A stretch of DNA of 64,000 bases from Citrobacter amalonaticus (GCF_002918555.1 NZ_PQMB01000002.1:597169-661168), one strand, 5' to 3'. Positions 31,063 to 42,420 are shown, numbered from the stretch's first letter. The notes: a model not told the origin generated them from the sequence alone. Numbers and translations are program-made.

Positions 31063-33339
31063 TTAATGTGCAGTTTCCGGCTTGTGCTTCTGCGCACTCT
31101 GGAAGCCATACGTCAGCTCATTTTTCTCTTTATCCAGCGCGACGGTAACCTGCCCGCCATCCACCAGCGAGCCAAACAGCAGTTCGTTCGCCAACGGTTT
31201 CTTCAGGTTGTCCTGAATCACACGCGTCATCGGACGTGCGCCCATTGCCCGATCGTAACCCTTCTCCGCCAGCCAGTTACGCGCTTCCTGGCTCACTTCC
31301 AGGGAGACGCCTTTCTGATCCAGCTGCACCTGAAGCTCGACGATGAACTTATCGACAACCTGATGGATCACCTCAGTAGACAGGTGTTCGAACCAGATAA
31401 TGTTGTCCAGGCGGTTACGGAACTCCGGCGTGAACACCTTCTTGATTTCACTCATCGCATCGGTGCTGTTGTCCTGATGGATAAGACCAATCGATTTACG
31501 CTCGGTTTCACGCACCCCGGCGTTGGTGGTCATCACCAGCACGACGTTGCGGAAATCCGCTTTGCGTCCGTTGTTATCGGTCAGCGTACCGTTATCCATC
31601 ACCTGTAGCAGCAGGTTAAAGACATCCGGGTGCGCCTTCTCAATCTCATCAAGCAGCAACACCGCATGAGGATGTTTGATGACCGCGTCCGTCAGCAGAC
31701 CGCCCTGGTCAAAACCGACATATCCCGGAGGCGCACCAATCAGGCGGCTTACGGTATGGCGTTCCATATACTCGGACATATCAAAACGCAGCAGTTCGAT
31801 TCCCAGCGCTTTGGAAAGCTGTACCGTTACCTCGGTTTTCCCTACCCCGGTTGGACCGGCGAACAGGAACGACCCCACAGGCTTATGCTCGTGCCCCAGA
31901 CCCGCGCGGCTCATCTTGATCGCTTCGGTCAGCGCCTCGATGGCTTTATCCTGTCCGAAGACCAGCATTTTCAGACGGTCGCCGAGGTTTTTCAGCGTAT
32001 CGCGATCGCTCTGCGAAACACTCTTCTCAGGGATACGCGCAATACGCGCCACCACAGATTCGATATCCGCGACGTTGACCGTTTTCTTGCGCTTACTCAC
32101 CGGCATCAGTCGGGCACGCGCCCCGGCTTCATCAATTACGTCAATGGCCTTATCCGGCAGATGACGATCGTTGATGTATTTCACCGCCAGCTCAACCGCC
32201 GCACGCACTGCTTTCGCGGTATAACGAACGTCGTGGTGCGCTTCATACTTCGGTTTCAGGCCGTTAATGATCTGCACAGTCTCTTCGACCGACGGCTCAG
32301 TGATATCAATTTTCTGGAAGCGACGCGCTAACGCACGGTCTTTCTCAAAAATATTGCTGAATTCCTGATACGTTGTTGAGCCAATCACGCGGATCTTGCC
32401 GCTGGAGAGCAGCGGTTTGATCAGGTTTGCCGCATCCACCTGGCCGCCCGATGCCGCACCCGCACCGATAATGGTGTGGATCTCATCGATAAACAGGATG
32501 CTGTTAGTATCCTGCTCCAGCTGTTTGAGCAAGGCTTTAAAGCGTTTTTCAAAATCACCGCGATATTTGGTTCCCGCCAGCAGCGAGCCGATATCCAGCG
32601 AGTAGAGGGTGCAATCCGCCATCACTTCCGGCACATCGCCCTGGACGATACGCCAGGCCAGCCCTTCGGCAATGGCGGTTTTCCCCACGCCAGATTCCCC
32701 CACCAGCAGCGGGTTATTCTTACGACGACGGCACAGCACCTGAATAGCGCGCTCCAGCTCTTTTTCACGACCAATCAGCGGGTCAATTCCCCCTACGCGT
32801 GCAAGCTGGTTGAGGTTAGTCGTGAAGTTCTCCATACGCTCCTCCCCGCCAGCCTGTTCTTCGCTATTTGGCTGATGGCCAGAATCAGAAGGCTGGCTCG
32901 GCTCGTCTTTACGCGTGCCATGAGAAATAAAGTTCACCACATCAAGACGGCTGACCTCATGCTTACGCAGCAGATACGCCGCCTGAGACTCTTGTTCGCT
33001 AAAGATGGCAACCAGCACGTTTGCGCCGGTTACCTCACTGCGCCCGGAGGACTGAACGTGGAAGACCGCACGTTGCAGTACCCGCTGAAAACTCAGCGTC
33101 GGCTGCGTGTCGCGCTCTTCTTCACTGGCAGGCAGAACAGGTGTGGTTTGTTCAATGAAGGCTTCGAGTTCCTGACGGAGCGCCACAAGATCCACGGAAC
33201 ACGCTTCCAGCGCTTCGCGGGCCGATGGGTTACTGAGCAGCGCCAGTAACAAGTGCTCGACGGTCATAAACTCATGACGGTGCTCACGCGCTCTGGCGAA
33301 AGCCATGTTTAAACTGAGTTCCAGTTCTTGATTGAGCAT
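31063..33339 (-). CDS. clpA: ATP-dependent Clp protease ATPase subunit ClpA
   Basis: Unfoldase of the ClpAP protease; it receives N-degron substrates from ClpS. The start [19 protein letters not shown] gives 758 residues, as in E. coli; five codons upstream are open. Order: Clp-N domain, first AAA module with GESGVGKT (about 214-221), second AAA module with GPTGVGKT (about 495) and C-terminal D2-small domain. The internal Met in EERMENF matches the alternative start known for a 65-kDa form in E. coli. It lies 30 bp after clpS. Confidence 0.98.
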   Translation of the reverse strand: MLNQELELSLNMAFARAREHRHEFMTVEHLLLALLSNPSAREALEACSVDLVALRQELEAFIEQTTPVLPASEEERDTQPTLSFQRVLQRAVFHVQSSGRSEVTGANVLVAIFSEQESQAAYLLRKHEVSRLDVVNFISHGTRKDEPSQPSDSGHQPNSEEQAGGEERMENFTTNLNQLARVGGIDPLIGREKELERAIQVLCRRRKNNPLLVGESGVGKTAIAEGLAWRIVQGDVPEVMADCTLYSLDIGSLLAGTKYRGDFEKRFKALLKQLEQDTNSILFIDEIHTIIGAGAASGGQVDAANLIKPLLSSGKIRVIGSTTYQEFSNIFEKDRALARRFQKIDITEPSVEETVQIINGLKPKYEAHHDVRYTAKAVRAAVELAVKYINDRHLPDKAIDVIDEAGARARLMPVSKRKKTVNVADIESVVARIARIPEKSVSQSDRDTLKNLGDRLKMLVFGQDKAIEALTEAIKMSRAGLGHEHKPVGSFLFAGPTGVGKTEVTVQLSKALGIELLRFDMSEYMERHTVSRLIGAPPGYVGFDQGGLLTDAVIKHPHAVLLLDEIEKAHPDVFNLLLQVMDNGTLTDNNGRKADFRNVVLVMTTNAGVRETERKSIGLIHQDNSTDAMSEIKKVFTPEFRNRLDNIIWFEHLSTEVIHQVVDKFIVELQVQLDQKGVSLEVSQEARNWLAEKGYDRAMGARPMTRVIQDNLKKPLANELLFGSLVDGGQVTVALDKEKNELTYGFQSAQKHKPETAH

Positions 33340-33369
33340 TGGCACCTCCCCCAATTTTTATGCCTGCAT

Positions 33370-33690
33370 TCAGGCTTTTTCCAGCGTACACAGCAACGGA
33401 TGCTCATTCTCCTTCGCATATTTGTTCACCATCGCCACTTTGGTCTCCGCGACCTCTGCGGTAAATATTCCGCAGATGGCTTTACCTTGATAGTGAACCG
33501 TAAGCATCAGTTGCGTTGCACGTTCTACATCATAAGAAAAGAATTTTTGTAACACGTCAATAACAAACTCCATCGGAGTATAATCATCATTGACTAATAT
33601 CACTTTATACATAGAAGGCGGTTTTAGCGCGTCGCGCAACTTATCTTCCGCCAGTTGGTCAAAATCCAGCCAATCGTTCGTCTTACTCAT
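33370..33690 (-). CDS. clpS: ClpAP adaptor protein ClpS
   Basis: A 106-residue adaptor that binds N-terminal Leu, Phe, Tyr and Trp and delivers the protein to ClpA. The core [18 protein letters not shown] contains the Asn-Asp-Asp that binds the alpha-amino group; the flexible N-terminal tail needed for delivery precedes it. It forms an operon with clpA and diverges from cspD. Confidence 0.98.
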   Translation of the reverse strand: MSKTNDWLDFDQLAEDKLRDALKPPSMYKVILVNDDYTPMEFVIDVLQKFFSYDVERATQLMLTVHYQGKAICGIFTAEVAETKVAMVNKYAKENEHPLLCTLEKA

Positions 33691-34013
33691 TGTCAGTCGT
33701 CATCTCAGTTACGGTTACCGACAGAACGCTCTGCCGCTGACAGGAGCGATAGCATGTATTCAATCTACCTTAATTGCCAGATAGCTATCATCTATCACTG
33801 GCATCCGCGACTTCTGTCACATTCCCCGTCAATAGCGTTAACTGCTTCAAATTTTTGATTCATTTTTACCCCATCCCCCCTGCCTGCCGCTTGACGCATC
33901 GCCTGATTTCTCTAAATTGTAATTTCGAGAGTTGGCGAGGTTTTGAACAGCCCCCACTCCGCCACCGGTTCATTCCATCTTACTTATATAAGATTTACGA
34001 AGGATGTCGAAGC
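33691..34013. other. clpS-cspD divergent promoter region
   Basis: Non-coding 323 bp. A TATATAAG block near 33984 could be the cspD -10, and AAGGA lies just before the cspD start. No repeat or conserved frame was seen. Confidence 0.45.
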
Positions 34014-34235
34014 ATGGAAACGGGTACTGTTAAGTGGTTCAATAATGCCAAAGGGTTTGGTTTTATCTGCCCTGAAGGCGGCGGCGAAGACATTTTCGCT
34101 CACTATTCCACCATTCAGATGGATGGTTACAGAACGCTAAAAGCCGGACAGTCAGTCCAGTTTGATGTGCACCAGGGGCCAAAAGGCAATCATGCCAGCG
34201 TCATCGTGCCCATCGAAGCAGAAGCGGTTGCATAG
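34014..34235 (+). CDS. cspD: Stationary-phase cold-shock-like protein CspD
   Basis: A 73-residue single-stranded DNA/RNA-binding protein of the CspA family that inhibits replication and is raised in stationary phase and persistence. RNP1 (KGFGFICPE) and RNP2 (DIFAHYS) are clear. The start METGTVKWFNNAKGF was chosen by family; an 80-residue upstream extension has no support. ClpP-family proteases degrade CspD in E. coli and the clp genes lie next to it. A terminator follows. Confidence 0.97.
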   Translation: METGTVKWFNNAKGFGFICPEGGGEDIFAHYSTIQMDGYRTLKAGQSVQFDVHQGPKGNHASVIVPIEAEAVA

Positions 34236-34268
34236 ATCTTCTGTCTTATTGTGTACATCCCGCAGTCA

Positions 34269-34299
34269 AAATGCCAGTCCTCGCGGCTGGCATTTTTAT
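34269..34299 (+). terminator. Intrinsic terminator of cspD
   Basis: The stem ATGCCAG / CTGGCAT with a nine-base loop is followed by TTTTTATTT, between the convergent cspD and macB. Confidence 0.8.
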
Positions 34300-34309
34300 T
34301 TCTGCAGCT

Positions 34310-36256
34310 TTATTCCCGCGCCAGCGCATCAACAGGGTCCAGACGTGCCGCATTGCGTGCGGGCAACCAGCCAAACAGGATCCCGGTAAAGGTTGAACAT
34401 AAAAACGCCGTGAGCAACGCAATGGGTGAAAATCCGATCTCCCATCCTGGCAGGAATATCTGTAGCGTAAAGGCGATCAGCATCGACAGGCCAATACCCA
34501 GCGCGCCCCCCACCAGACACACCAGCACGGCCTCAATCAGAAACTGTTGCAGCACATCGCTGGCCCGCGCGCCTACCGCCATACGGATACCGATCTCCCG
34601 CGTACGCTCCGTTACCGAGACCAGCATAATATTCATTACGCCAATCCCCCCGACCACCAGCGAAATAACCGCCACCAGCGTCAGGAACAGCTGAAGAGTA
34701 CGTGTGGTCTTTTCGGCGGTTTTCAAGACGCCGTCCATATTCCAGGTGAAGAAATCTTTTTTACCATGCCGCAGCGTCAACAAGCGGGTGAGCTGTTGTT
34801 CAGCCTGGGCGCTGTCAAATCCCTCATTCACCCGCACGGTGATTGAGTTCAGCCATGACTGTCCCATAATCCGCCCGGACATGGTGCTGTACGGCAGCCA
34901 GACCCGCAGAGTTTTACTGCTGCCGAACATCGACTGCTTCTCTTCAGCCACGCCAATGACCGTAGCAGGCATATTACCCACCAGAATCACCTCACCCACA
35001 ACATTCGTTTTATGTGGGAACAACAGACGTCGGGTATTGCTGTCCACCACCACCACCTGCGCCCGCCCGTTAAGCTGTTCTTTGTTGAAGGTGTTCCCTT
35101 CACTAAAGGTCATGCCATAGACGTTAAAATAGTCGCCGCTCACACCGTTCGCACTGGCTGCGACGTCGATGTTGCCATAGCGAAGCCGCAAGCTCTGCGA
35201 CACCGCAGGGGTGGCGGAGCTGACCCAGGGCTGCTTCTGAATTGCGCTCAGATCGTCATATTTCAGCGCCTGTTGATATTGCGGATCGTCGTCGCCAAAA
35301 TCTTTGCCGGGATAGATGTCAATCGTGTTTGTGCCGATAGCGCGGATATCCGCCAGCACCAGCTGCTTTGCCGCGTCCCCCACCACCACGATCGATACCA
35401 CCGAGGCGATGCCGATAATGATCCCGAGCATGGTCAGCAGGGTACGCATTTTATTCGCCACTAATGCCCGCCATGCCATATTCAGCGCTTCGCGAAAGCC
35501 ACTGACAAACTGTCTCCATCCGGAGGCCCCCTTCACGGCTGGTTCGACAATTCCCTGACCGCTTACGGACTGTTTCGCCGGAGGATTACGCACGATCTCC
35601 CCATCATGGATCTCAATCACCCTCTCCGCCTGAGCCGCAACCTGTGGATCGTGCGTAACAATAATCACCGTGTGTCCGCGATCGCGCAGCTGATGCAGGA
35701 TCGTCATCACCTCTTCACCGGAATGGCTGTCCAGCGCGCCGGTCGGTTCATCGGCCAGGATCACCTGACCGCCATTCATCAGCGCACGGGCAATACTCAC
35801 GCGCTGTTGCTGACCGCCTGAAAGCTGAGAAGGCTGATAGTCAACGCGGTCGTCCAGCCCAAGCCGCTGGAGTAGCTCCCTGGCGCGAGCCAGACGCTGC
35901 CTGCGTTCAATACCCGCATAGACAGCAGGCACCTCCACATTTTGCGTCGCCGTCAGGTGCGACAACAGGTGGTAACGCTGGAAGATAAAACCGAAATGCT
36001 CGCGTCGTAGCTGCGCCAGCGCGTCAGCATTAAGGGCAGACACATCGCGACCCGCTATCCGGTAGGTACCGCTGGTGGGTTTATCGAGGCAGCCCAGTAT
36101 GTTCATCAGCGTCGATTTTCCGGAGCCGGAAGCACCAACAATCGCCACCATCTCTCCGGCGTTTATTTGCAGGCTGATGCCTTTAAGCACGTCGACCTGT
36201 TCTTCGCCTGACGGGTAACTACGGCGGATATTGCTCAGTTCAAGCAGCGCCGTCAT
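34310..36256 (-). CDS. macB: Macrolide export ATP-binding/permease protein MacB
   Basis: The 648-residue ABC transporter that works with MacA and TolC to export macrolides, enterotoxin and some lipopeptides. The N-terminal ATPase has GASGSGKST (about residue 41), signature [15 protein letters not shown] and a D-loop. A first membrane helix near 275 is followed by a large periplasmic domain and three C-terminal FtsX-like helices. The start overlaps the macA stop by four bases. Confidence 0.97.
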   Translation of the reverse strand: MTALLELSNIRRSYPSGEEQVDVLKGISLQINAGEMVAIVGASGSGKSTLMNILGCLDKPTSGTYRIAGRDVSALNADALAQLRREHFGFIFQRYHLLSHLTATQNVEVPAVYAGIERRQRLARARELLQRLGLDDRVDYQPSQLSGGQQQRVSIARALMNGGQVILADEPTGALDSHSGEEVMTILHQLRDRGHTVIIVTHDPQVAAQAERVIEIHDGEIVRNPPAKQSVSGQGIVEPAVKGASGWRQFVSGFREALNMAWRALVANKMRTLLTMLGIIIGIASVVSIVVVGDAAKQLVLADIRAIGTNTIDIYPGKDFGDDDPQYQQALKYDDLSAIQKQPWVSSATPAVSQSLRLRYGNIDVAASANGVSGDYFNVYGMTFSEGNTFNKEQLNGRAQVVVVDSNTRRLLFPHKTNVVGEVILVGNMPATVIGVAEEKQSMFGSSKTLRVWLPYSTMSGRIMGQSWLNSITVRVNEGFDSAQAEQQLTRLLTLRHGKKDFFTWNMDGVLKTAEKTTRTLQLFLTLVAVISLVVGGIGVMNIMLVSVTERTREIGIRMAVGARASDVLQQFLIEAVLVCLVGGALGIGLSMLIAFTLQIFLPGWEIGFSPIALLTAFLCSTFTGILFGWLPARNAARLDPVDALARE

Positions 36257-37368
36257 TGCGCCGCTCCCGAATTATCCTCGCCCGTCACGACTTCGTCACC
36301 CTCTTCCAGCCCTTTGACAATCTCCACATCGGTGTCATTACGCGCACCTGGCGACACCTCGCGTTCGCGGGTTTCACCGTTACGCAGCAAGGTTACTTTA
36401 TAGCGGTTATCTCCAGCCGGATCGCCCAGGGCCGAGAGCGGGATAGTGAGGACATTTTTCACTTCAGTGAGCTGAATATGAACCTGCGCCGTCATTTCAA
36501 GGCGCAAAATGCCTTTCGGGTTTGGCACTTCAAAACGGGCATAGTAGAAGATGGCGTCGTTGACTTTTTCCGGCGTCGGCAGCACATCTTTCAGCGTACC
36601 TTCATACCGCGTCTGGGGATCGCCGAGCACGGTAAACCAGGCTTTTTGTCCCGGCTTCAGATGAATAACATCCGCCTCAGAAACCTGTGCCTTAACCAGC
36701 ATGGTGCTCATATCCGCCAGCGTCAGAATATTGGGCGCCTGCTGAGCGGCAATGACCGTCTGGCCTTGCAGGGTAGTGATTTGCGTCACTTCACCCGCCA
36801 TTGGCGCGACAATGCGGGTATAATCCAGATTGGTTTTTGCGGTATTCAGGGAGGCCTGATTGCGCTTAATTTGCGCATCAATCGTGCCAATTTGCGCCTG
36901 TTTTACCGCCATCTCCGTCGCGGCGGTGTCCAGATCCTGTTGCGAAACCGCCTGCGTTTTCGCCAGCTGCTGCTGTCGGGAGAGCGTGACTCGCGCCAGT
37001 TTCCATTGCGCCTGCGCCTGTTGACGCTGAGCGCGCAGCTCCATCAGGGTCGCTTCCACCTCTTTAATCTGGTTTTCAGCCTGTTCGGGATCGATAACGC
37101 CCAGCAACTGATCTTTCTTAACTTTGTCCCCAATCGCCACCGACAGCGTTTTAAGCTGACCGCTGACCTGCGCTCCCACATCAACTTTGCGTAACGCATC
37201 CAGTTTTCCGGTTGCCAGCACGCTCTGCTGCAAGTCGCCAGGGCGGACAATCAGCGTCTGATAATTGGGTAATGGTGCATTCAACGTTCTCCAAAGGGCA
37301 ATCAGCGCCATGATGATGACAATCAACACGATTAAGTAACGTTTCTTAAATCTGCCCTTGATGCTCAT
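36253..37368 (-). CDS. macA: Macrolide efflux periplasmic adaptor MacA
   Basis: A 371-residue membrane-fusion protein linking MacB to TolC. It has an N-terminal membrane anchor ([16 protein letters not shown]), a lipoyl domain, a long coiled-coil hairpin (about residues 95-175) and beta-barrel domains. The N-terminal 15 residues differ from E. coli while the rest is well conserved. A PhoP-like box lies upstream, in the gap shared with ybjX. Confidence 0.97.
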   Translation of the reverse strand: MSIKGRFKKRYLIVLIVIIMALIALWRTLNAPLPNYQTLIVRPGDLQQSVLATGKLDALRKVDVGAQVSGQLKTLSVAIGDKVKKDQLLGVIDPEQAENQIKEVEATLMELRAQRQQAQAQWKLARVTLSRQQQLAKTQAVSQQDLDTAATEMAVKQAQIGTIDAQIKRNQASLNTAKTNLDYTRIVAPMAGEVTQITTLQGQTVIAAQQAPNILTLADMSTMLVKAQVSEADVIHLKPGQKAWFTVLGDPQTRYEGTLKDVLPTPEKVNDAIFYYARFEVPNPKGILRLEMTAQVHIQLTEVKNVLTIPLSALGDPAGDNRYKVTLLRNGETREREVSPGARNDTDVEIVKGLEEGDEVVTGEDNSGAAQ

Positions 37369-37416
37369 AGAAATCCTTAATTCCTCATGTATTTCGTCAG
37401 AATGAGAAGATTAACT

Positions 37417-37433
37417 TCAACCATTGATAAACA
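37417..37433 (-). promoter_or_regulatory. PhoP-box-like direct repeat between macA and ybjX
   Basis: The reverse strand reads TGTTTA-TCAAT-GGTTGA, against the PhoP consensus of two (G/T)GTTTA hexamers five bases apart, with two mismatches in the second. In Salmonella both macAB and the virK/ybjX family are reported under PhoP control. Confidence 0.35.
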
Positions 37434-37530
37434 AGTGTTGGAAGGAGGTGAGAGTATCAGAGTTATTGATATTTCGTTAAGTATGCTGATGATGAAATCG
37501 GTTCTACGACTTTTAATTGGATTGTTGAAT

Positions 37531-38481
37531 ATGTCGCAGCTTACCGAAGATACATTGTCCCCTTCCCGTACTGTCACGAGCCTGAGCCTGTTTTTCAGCC
37601 TGACCAGCGGCCAGTGGCGTCCAGGAAAATTTTGGCACCAGCGCAGTTTTCGCCGCAAATTTATGCTGCGTTCACTGCTGATGCCGCGTTTAAGTCGCGA
37701 ATGGATGAACGAACTTGCACAGTGGCCCGAGCTGAACGTGCTGCTGACACGCCAGCCCCGCCTGCCGGTGCGTCTTCATCGTCCTTATCTTGCCGCGAAT
37801 TTAGGGCGCAAGACGTTACTGGAAGCTCTTCGTTTCCACTATGCGCAGCTGTATTCGTTTATGTCTCACGAAGAATTAAAAACGTATATGAATACGTCAG
37901 GGCTACGACTGGCGCAGCTGGAGGGGAAAAACGGTGAATATTTCAGCCTCGAATTAACCATGATGATCTCACTGGATAAAGAGGGTGATAGCACCATTCT
38001 TATCCGCAATGAAGCCGGTGAAACGTTAGCGGAAATCACCTTTACACTGTGTGAGTATCAGGGAAAACGAACGCTGTTTATCGGTGGTCTGCAGGGCGGT
38101 AAGCGAGAATTGCCTCATGAAGCCATCCAGAGTGCAACGAAAGCGTGCCACGGATTATTTCCCAAGCGTCTGGTCATGGAGGCAATCTGTTGTTTTGCCC
38201 AGCGGTTACAGACCGAACAAATCATCGCCGTGAGCAATGAAACACATATTTATCGCAGCCTGCGTTATCGGGACAAAAGCGATAAGATCCACGCCAACTA
38301 CGATGAGTTTTGGGCCGCTGTGGGCGGTGAGCGTCACGCAGATGGGTATTACCACATTCCGTGTGCCATCACGCGTAAAGACACCTCAGAGGTGGCCAGC
38401 AAAAAACGCGCTGAATATCGTCGACGCTATCAAATGCTCGACGCCATCCATGAACAGATGTCCGATATGTTCAGCCATTAA
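37531..38481 (+). CDS. ybjX: VirK/YbjX family protein (DUF535)
   Basis: A 316-residue protein of the VirK/YbjX/SomA family, linked in Salmonella and Shigella to survival against antimicrobial peptides and to lipid A remodelling, though the activity is not established. The start MSQLTEDTLS matches E. coli; the 48-codon upstream extension overlaps the promoter region and was rejected. It diverges from macA. Its stop overlaps the convergent ybjD stop by TTAA. Confidence 0.93.
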   Translation: MSQLTEDTLSPSRTVTSLSLFFSLTSGQWRPGKFWHQRSFRRKFMLRSLLMPRLSREWMNELAQWPELNVLLTRQPRLPVRLHRPYLAANLGRKTLLEALRFHYAQLYSFMSHEELKTYMNTSGLRLAQLEGKNGEYFSLELTMMISLDKEGDSTILIRNEAGETLAEITFTLCEYQGKRTLFIGGLQGGKRELPHEAIQSATKACHGLFPKRLVMEAICCFAQRLQTEQIIAVSNETHIYRSLRYRDKSDKIHANYDEFWAAVGGERHADGYYHIPCAITRKDTSEVASKKRAEYRRRYQMLDAIHEQMSDMFSH

Positions 38482-40136
38482 TCAGCCCGACCGCGAGCCA
38501 GCCAAAGCACGCGTGAAAACATCTTTCTGAGCAACGTGGGTACAGAATCAACGCCGCGTCGCCCTGCTTCCATAGCCACTTCAATGGCTAAATCCGGTTT
38601 CGATGAGCGATGGATCGCCTTCGAAATCAGCTTACGCATATTCATCGGCACATCTTGCGGGATCTGCGCCACCCGGTGGAAAACATCCGAAAATCCCTGC
38701 CGGTACATAAAGTGCTCCATATCCAGCGCAGGCAGCATGGTTAAATGTTCCCGTTCATCTTCCCGATCGTTATTCAGCAGGCCGCGCACCGTTGCCGCAT
38801 ATTTTTTCCCCGCCTCATCACCGTCGACCAGCACATGCCATTCAATTCCCATGCGTCGGGCGAATTTAACCAGTGGTTTCAGACCCGACTGGGCGAATTC
38901 AATGACTTTAATGCCTTCCGCATCGAAGTGATGTCCGCACTGACGGGCCAGCTCGTTAATCACCCAGGTTTCCGTTTCTCCCTCAACCAGTAACCAACAA
39001 CGGGCAAACAGCGAGGAGGCACGGTTAAAACGAATATGAAAGGCAATGCGTCGACCATCTTCCGCACTCAGCCCGTTCGGTCCCAGCCGCCAGGCGGCGA
39101 CGCGAGATGATTCGCGCACCAGGCGACAGACATGCTCCACGGGGGTCAGCGACAGTAATTCGCCAGAATTGGTTGTGGCGATTCGCTGCAACGGCAGCAG
39201 ATTCAGCAATTGCCATGCCACCGAAAGCATAATGGGATGCAGGCGAGTTTCCGGATCTTCCACCAGCAGCAGTGGCCTGGCGTCTTTATGTAGCCTGACG
39301 GTACCTTTGGCCTGGAGTAATGTGGAAAACAGCCCCAAAAGGATAACCCGCTGCGACCTTCCTGCGGGCTTGTCGATCATACGGTTGATGATATCCAGAT
39401 AGCGCCAGCTGCGTTGTTCATTGGCCGAACGCCGACGCATCAGCCGATGATGGGAGGGGTTCGTCCCCTGCTCAGAGAAATAGTGCTCCAGCAGTTGCAC
39501 CATCGCCGAAAGCCCCTGGCGGATTTGTCCGTCAGTGAGATTTTGCGGACGGGTTGCCAGTTCGCGAGCCAGAAAATCCAGCTGCATGGCGGTGACTTCA
39601 ACATCCGGGACATCAGGCACCGTGCCGTTACGGATACGACGCATAAAGCGGGCATCGCGCAGGCGCAGGACCGGCATTAAACGCACCAGATGTCGCGCCT
39701 GGCTGTTGATATCATCAAGCTCTAACGGATGGCCGTCACCGTCAAGAAAACTGCGCAACGTCATTACGCTGCCATCTTCAGCCCCCTCACCTTCCAGACG
39801 GTAGAAAATACGGTGATAGCCATCCTGACAAAGGGACCAGGATGCCTCAAGAGGGCGATAGCGCCGGACGCGGTGGCGACCGGGCGAAGACTCACGGAAC
39901 GTCAAAATGATATGCAGATGGTGTTCGCGCCCTTTGGTATCACCGGGCGGAAACCAGAAATCATCATGATTAAAATGATACAGCTCCGATTCTGGTGACA
40001 ACAACAGCGTTAAGGCATCCAGCAGACTGGATTTACCCCACGCGTTCTCGCCAATCAGCACGTTATTTTGCTCCAGCATTAACGACAACCGATTGATACC
40101 GCGGAAACCAACAATCTCAACGCGTTCCAGAATCAT
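38478..40136 (-). CDS. ybjD: OLD-family ATP-dependent endonuclease YbjD
   Basis: A 552-residue overcoming-lysogenization-defect type protein with an N-terminal SMC/ABC ATPase (GENAWGKSSLLDAL, residues 33-46) and a C-terminal Toprim nuclease (LLVEGETETWVINEL and DGDEAGKKYA). The start MILERVEIVGF matches E. coli. OLD relatives include phage P2 Old and Gabija GajA, but the YbjD role in housekeeping or defence is not known. An IRU-like repeat begins 38 bp upstream of its start. Confidence 0.93.
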   Translation of the reverse strand: MILERVEIVGFRGINRLSLMLEQNNVLIGENAWGKSSLLDALTLLLSPESELYHFNHDDFWFPPGDTKGREHHLHIILTFRESSPGRHRVRRYRPLEASWSLCQDGYHRIFYRLEGEGAEDGSVMTLRSFLDGDGHPLELDDINSQARHLVRLMPVLRLRDARFMRRIRNGTVPDVPDVEVTAMQLDFLARELATRPQNLTDGQIRQGLSAMVQLLEHYFSEQGTNPSHHRLMRRRSANEQRSWRYLDIINRMIDKPAGRSQRVILLGLFSTLLQAKGTVRLHKDARPLLLVEDPETRLHPIMLSVAWQLLNLLPLQRIATTNSGELLSLTPVEHVCRLVRESSRVAAWRLGPNGLSAEDGRRIAFHIRFNRASSLFARCWLLVEGETETWVINELARQCGHHFDAEGIKVIEFAQSGLKPLVKFARRMGIEWHVLVDGDEAGKKYAATVRGLLNNDREDEREHLTMLPALDMEHFMYRQGFSDVFHRVAQIPQDVPMNMRKLISKAIHRSSKPDLAIEVAMEAGRRGVDSVPTLLRKMFSRVLWLARGRAD

Positions 40137-40173
40137 GTATCCTCCAGAAATGAACAACTTATCCTTTCCGCAG

Positions 40174-40256
40174 TATACTCTAAATAATTCGGCAACGCAG
40201 GGGCGAGGCCGGGTAACAAAGCCCACGCCCCGGTAACCTGAAGTATGACGAGTATA
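40174..40256 (+). repeat. IRU/ERIC-like element, short form (upstream of ybjD)
   Basis: 83 bp bounded by TATACTC and GAGTATA, with the left end TATACTCTAAATAATTC and right end AACCTGAAGTATGACGAG shared by the elements at 52428 and 63340. The inner part can pair GGGGCG with CGCCCC. It lacks the three-arm core of the two longer copies. Confidence 0.75.
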
Positions 40257-40430
40257 TAGCGATAAAATCTGTTGCATGTGGTGATAATTGCAACATCAGT
40301 ACCCTGCACTACACTGTGATTAAGACAAATCTAAACAAGGAATAACACCACATTGCCCTAAATCAAACTTACTGGATTTATTTGACTGGCGAATGGGTGG
40401 CGTTCGTTTTTAAAATATGCGCGGATAAAA
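40257..40430. other. Unexplained part of the ybjD-aqpZ gap
   Basis: Between the IRU-like element and the second repeat lie about 170 bp with no gene. A GTTGCA/TGCAAC inverted pair (about 40271-40294) is the only visible structure. Confidence 0.4.
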
Positions 40431-40570
40431 AGCCAGGCCCATCAGGTGTAATTGGCGCAGGCAGTTTGGACACGGACAACGCGGAGCAACCGGAGCGTAC
40501 ACAGTACGTGAGGGGGATGAGCACTGCCCGGGTTCAAAATGGCAAGCAAATAGCCTAATGGCCCAGGCTC
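40431..40570 (+). repeat. Dispersed intergenic repeat, copy B (upstream of aqpZ)
   Basis: The region 40456-40573 aligns with copy A at 16522. This copy also keeps imperfect inverted ends: AGCCAGGCCCATCAGG at the left against the complement of CCTAATGGCCCAGGCT at the right. This suggests the element is about 140 bp. Confidence 0.72.
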
Positions 40571-40652
40571 TAATTATGTCGTCACCCTTTTATGGCGATA
40601 AATAACGCCTGACGTACTTTTCTGATGTCAGGTTTTTAAAACTGAGGTGGAT

Positions 40653-41348
40653 ATGTTTAGAAAATTAGCAGCCGAATGTTTTGGTACATTCTGGCTTGTT
40701 TTTGGTGGCTGCGGAAGTGCCGTTCTGGCCGCGGCGTTTCCTGAGTTAGGGATTGGATTTGCCGGCGTTGCATTGGCGTTCGGTCTTACTGTTTTGACAA
40801 TGGCATTTGCCGTGGGTCATATTTCAGGAGGCCACTTTAACCCGGCGGTGACATTAGGCCTGTGGGCGGGCGGACGTTTTCCGGCAAAAGATGTTATTGG
40901 TTATATTGTCGCCCAGGTTGTCGGCGGTATTATTGCCGCTGCCGTACTTTATCTTATTGCCAGCGGTAAAGCCGGCTTTGATGCGACGACCAGCGGTTTT
41001 GCCTCTAATGGCTATGGTGAACATTCTCCGGGCGGTTATTCCATGCTCTCAGCCATTGTCATTGAAATTGTGCTGACTGCAGGTTTCCTGCTGGTGATCC
41101 ACGGTGCAACCGATAAGCACGCTCCGGCGGGTTTTGCCCCCATTGCAATTGGTCTGGCATTAACCCTGATTCACTTAATCAGTATTCCGGTCACCAATAC
41201 CTCCGTCAACCCGGCGCGTAGTACCGCTGTCGCTATCTTCCAGGGTGGCTGGGCGCTGGAACAGCTGTGGCTATTCTGGGTTATGCCAATCGTTGGTGGG
41301 ATCCTGGGCGGTCTTATTTACCGTACGCTGCTCGAAAAACGCGATTAA
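40653..41348 (+). CDS. aqpZ: Aquaporin Z
   Basis: Inner-membrane water channel of 231 residues with six helices and two half-helices. The two NPA motifs are at residues 63 (HFNPAVT) and 186 (VNPARS), with the selectivity-filter Arg189. The start [14 protein letters not shown] follows GAGGTGG; a GTG two codons earlier is open but not needed. The promoter region carries dispersed repeat copy B. Confidence 0.98.
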   Translation: MFRKLAAECFGTFWLVFGGCGSAVLAAAFPELGIGFAGVALAFGLTVLTMAFAVGHISGGHFNPAVTLGLWAGGRFPAKDVIGYIVAQVVGGIIAAAVLYLIASGKAGFDATTSGFASNGYGEHSPGGYSMLSAIVIEIVLTAGFLLVIHGATDKHAPAGFAPIAIGLALTLIHLISIPVTNTSVNPARSTAVAIFQGGWALEQLWLFWVMPIVGGILGGLIYRTLLEKRD

Positions 41349-41356
41349 TCCGCATA

Positions 41357-41383
41357 AAGACCTGGCTAAATGCCAGGTCTTTT
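41357..41383 (+). terminator. Intrinsic terminator of aqpZ
   Basis: AAGACCTGGC pairs with GCCAGGTCTT around a TAAAT loop, followed by TT. It lies between aqpZ and lysO. Confidence 0.85.
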
Positions 41384-41487
41384 CATGTACAAAACGTTTC
41401 CTTTTATTTGCAACTTTACTCATCTCGCTGCTTTGAGTACTGTGTCACTGCGTTATTTATTTCTTTTCTTCGCAAGGACAGGATTGC

Positions 41488-42387
41488 ATGTTTTCTGGGC
41501 TGTTAATCATTCTGGTTCCCCTGGTTGTCGGTTACCTCATTCCCCTTCGCCACAGAGCCGCATTACGCCTGATTAATCGGTTATTGAGCTGGATTGTTTA
41601 TGTCATCCTCTTCTTTATGGGGATCAGCCTCGCATTCCTGGATAATCTCGCCAGTAATTTATTGGCTATTTTTCATTATTCCGCCGTCAGCATTACTATT
41701 ATTCTGCTATGCAATATTGTGGCATTACTCTGGCTGGAACGCTCGTTGCCGTGGCGACACAACCACGTACAGGAGAAGCTGCCTTCACGTATTGCGATGG
41801 CGCTTGAGTCTCTGCAACTGTGTGGCGTGGTGGTGGTGGGATTTGTCATCGGCCTTAGCGGACTCTCTTTTTTACAACATGCCACAGAAGCCAGCGAATA
41901 TACGCTGATCTTTTTATTGATATTGGTCGGTGTGCAATTGCGTAACAGCGGCATGACGTTAAAGCAGATTGTACTTAACCGCCGGGGAATGATTGTCGCT
42001 GTGGTCGTGGTTGCCAGTTCTCTGGTCGGCGGATTTATTAATGCTTTTATTCTCGACCTGCCGGTTAAAACCGCCCTGGCGATGGCGTCGGGTTTCGGCT
42101 GGTATTCGCTTTCCGGGATCTTGCTGACCGAATCGTTCGGCCCGGTCATCGGCAGCGCCGCCTTCTTTAACGATCTGGCGCGCGAGCTGATTGCTATTAT
42201 GCTGATCCCCGGACTCATACGCCGCAATCGCTCCACGGCACTGGGTCTGTGCGGTGCAACCTCCATGGACTTTACCTTACCGGTTCTGCAACGTTCCGGC
42301 GGGCTGGAGATGGTCCCTGCCGCTATCGTTCACGGCTTTATTCTGAGTCTGCTGGTGCCGATTCTGATGGCGTTTTTCTCTGCCTGA
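41488..42387 (+). CDS. lysO: L-lysine exporter LysO
   Basis: LysO (YbjE) is an inner-membrane exporter of lysine and thialysine. The 299 residues match E. coli and show about eight hydrophobic helices and the conserved GWYSLSGILLTESFGPVIGSAAFFNDLARE block with the acidic residues needed for transport. The start has AAGGACAGG upstream. An 8-bp hairpin follows at 42396-42417, without a T run on this strand. Confidence 0.96.
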   Translation: MFSGLLIILVPLVVGYLIPLRHRAALRLINRLLSWIVYVILFFMGISLAFLDNLASNLLAIFHYSAVSITIILLCNIVALLWLERSLPWRHNHVQEKLPSRIAMALESLQLCGVVVVGFVIGLSGLSFLQHATEASEYTLIFLLILVGVQLRNSGMTLKQIVLNRRGMIVAVVVVASSLVGGFINAFILDLPVKTALAMASGFGWYSLSGILLTESFGPVIGSAAFFNDLARELIAIMLIPGLIRRNRSTALGLCGATSMDFTLPVLQRSGGLEMVPAAIVHGFILSLLVPILMAFFSA

Positions 42388-42420
42388 TACCTCTCTGGCG
42401 GTAGTCATTTACCGCCAAAA

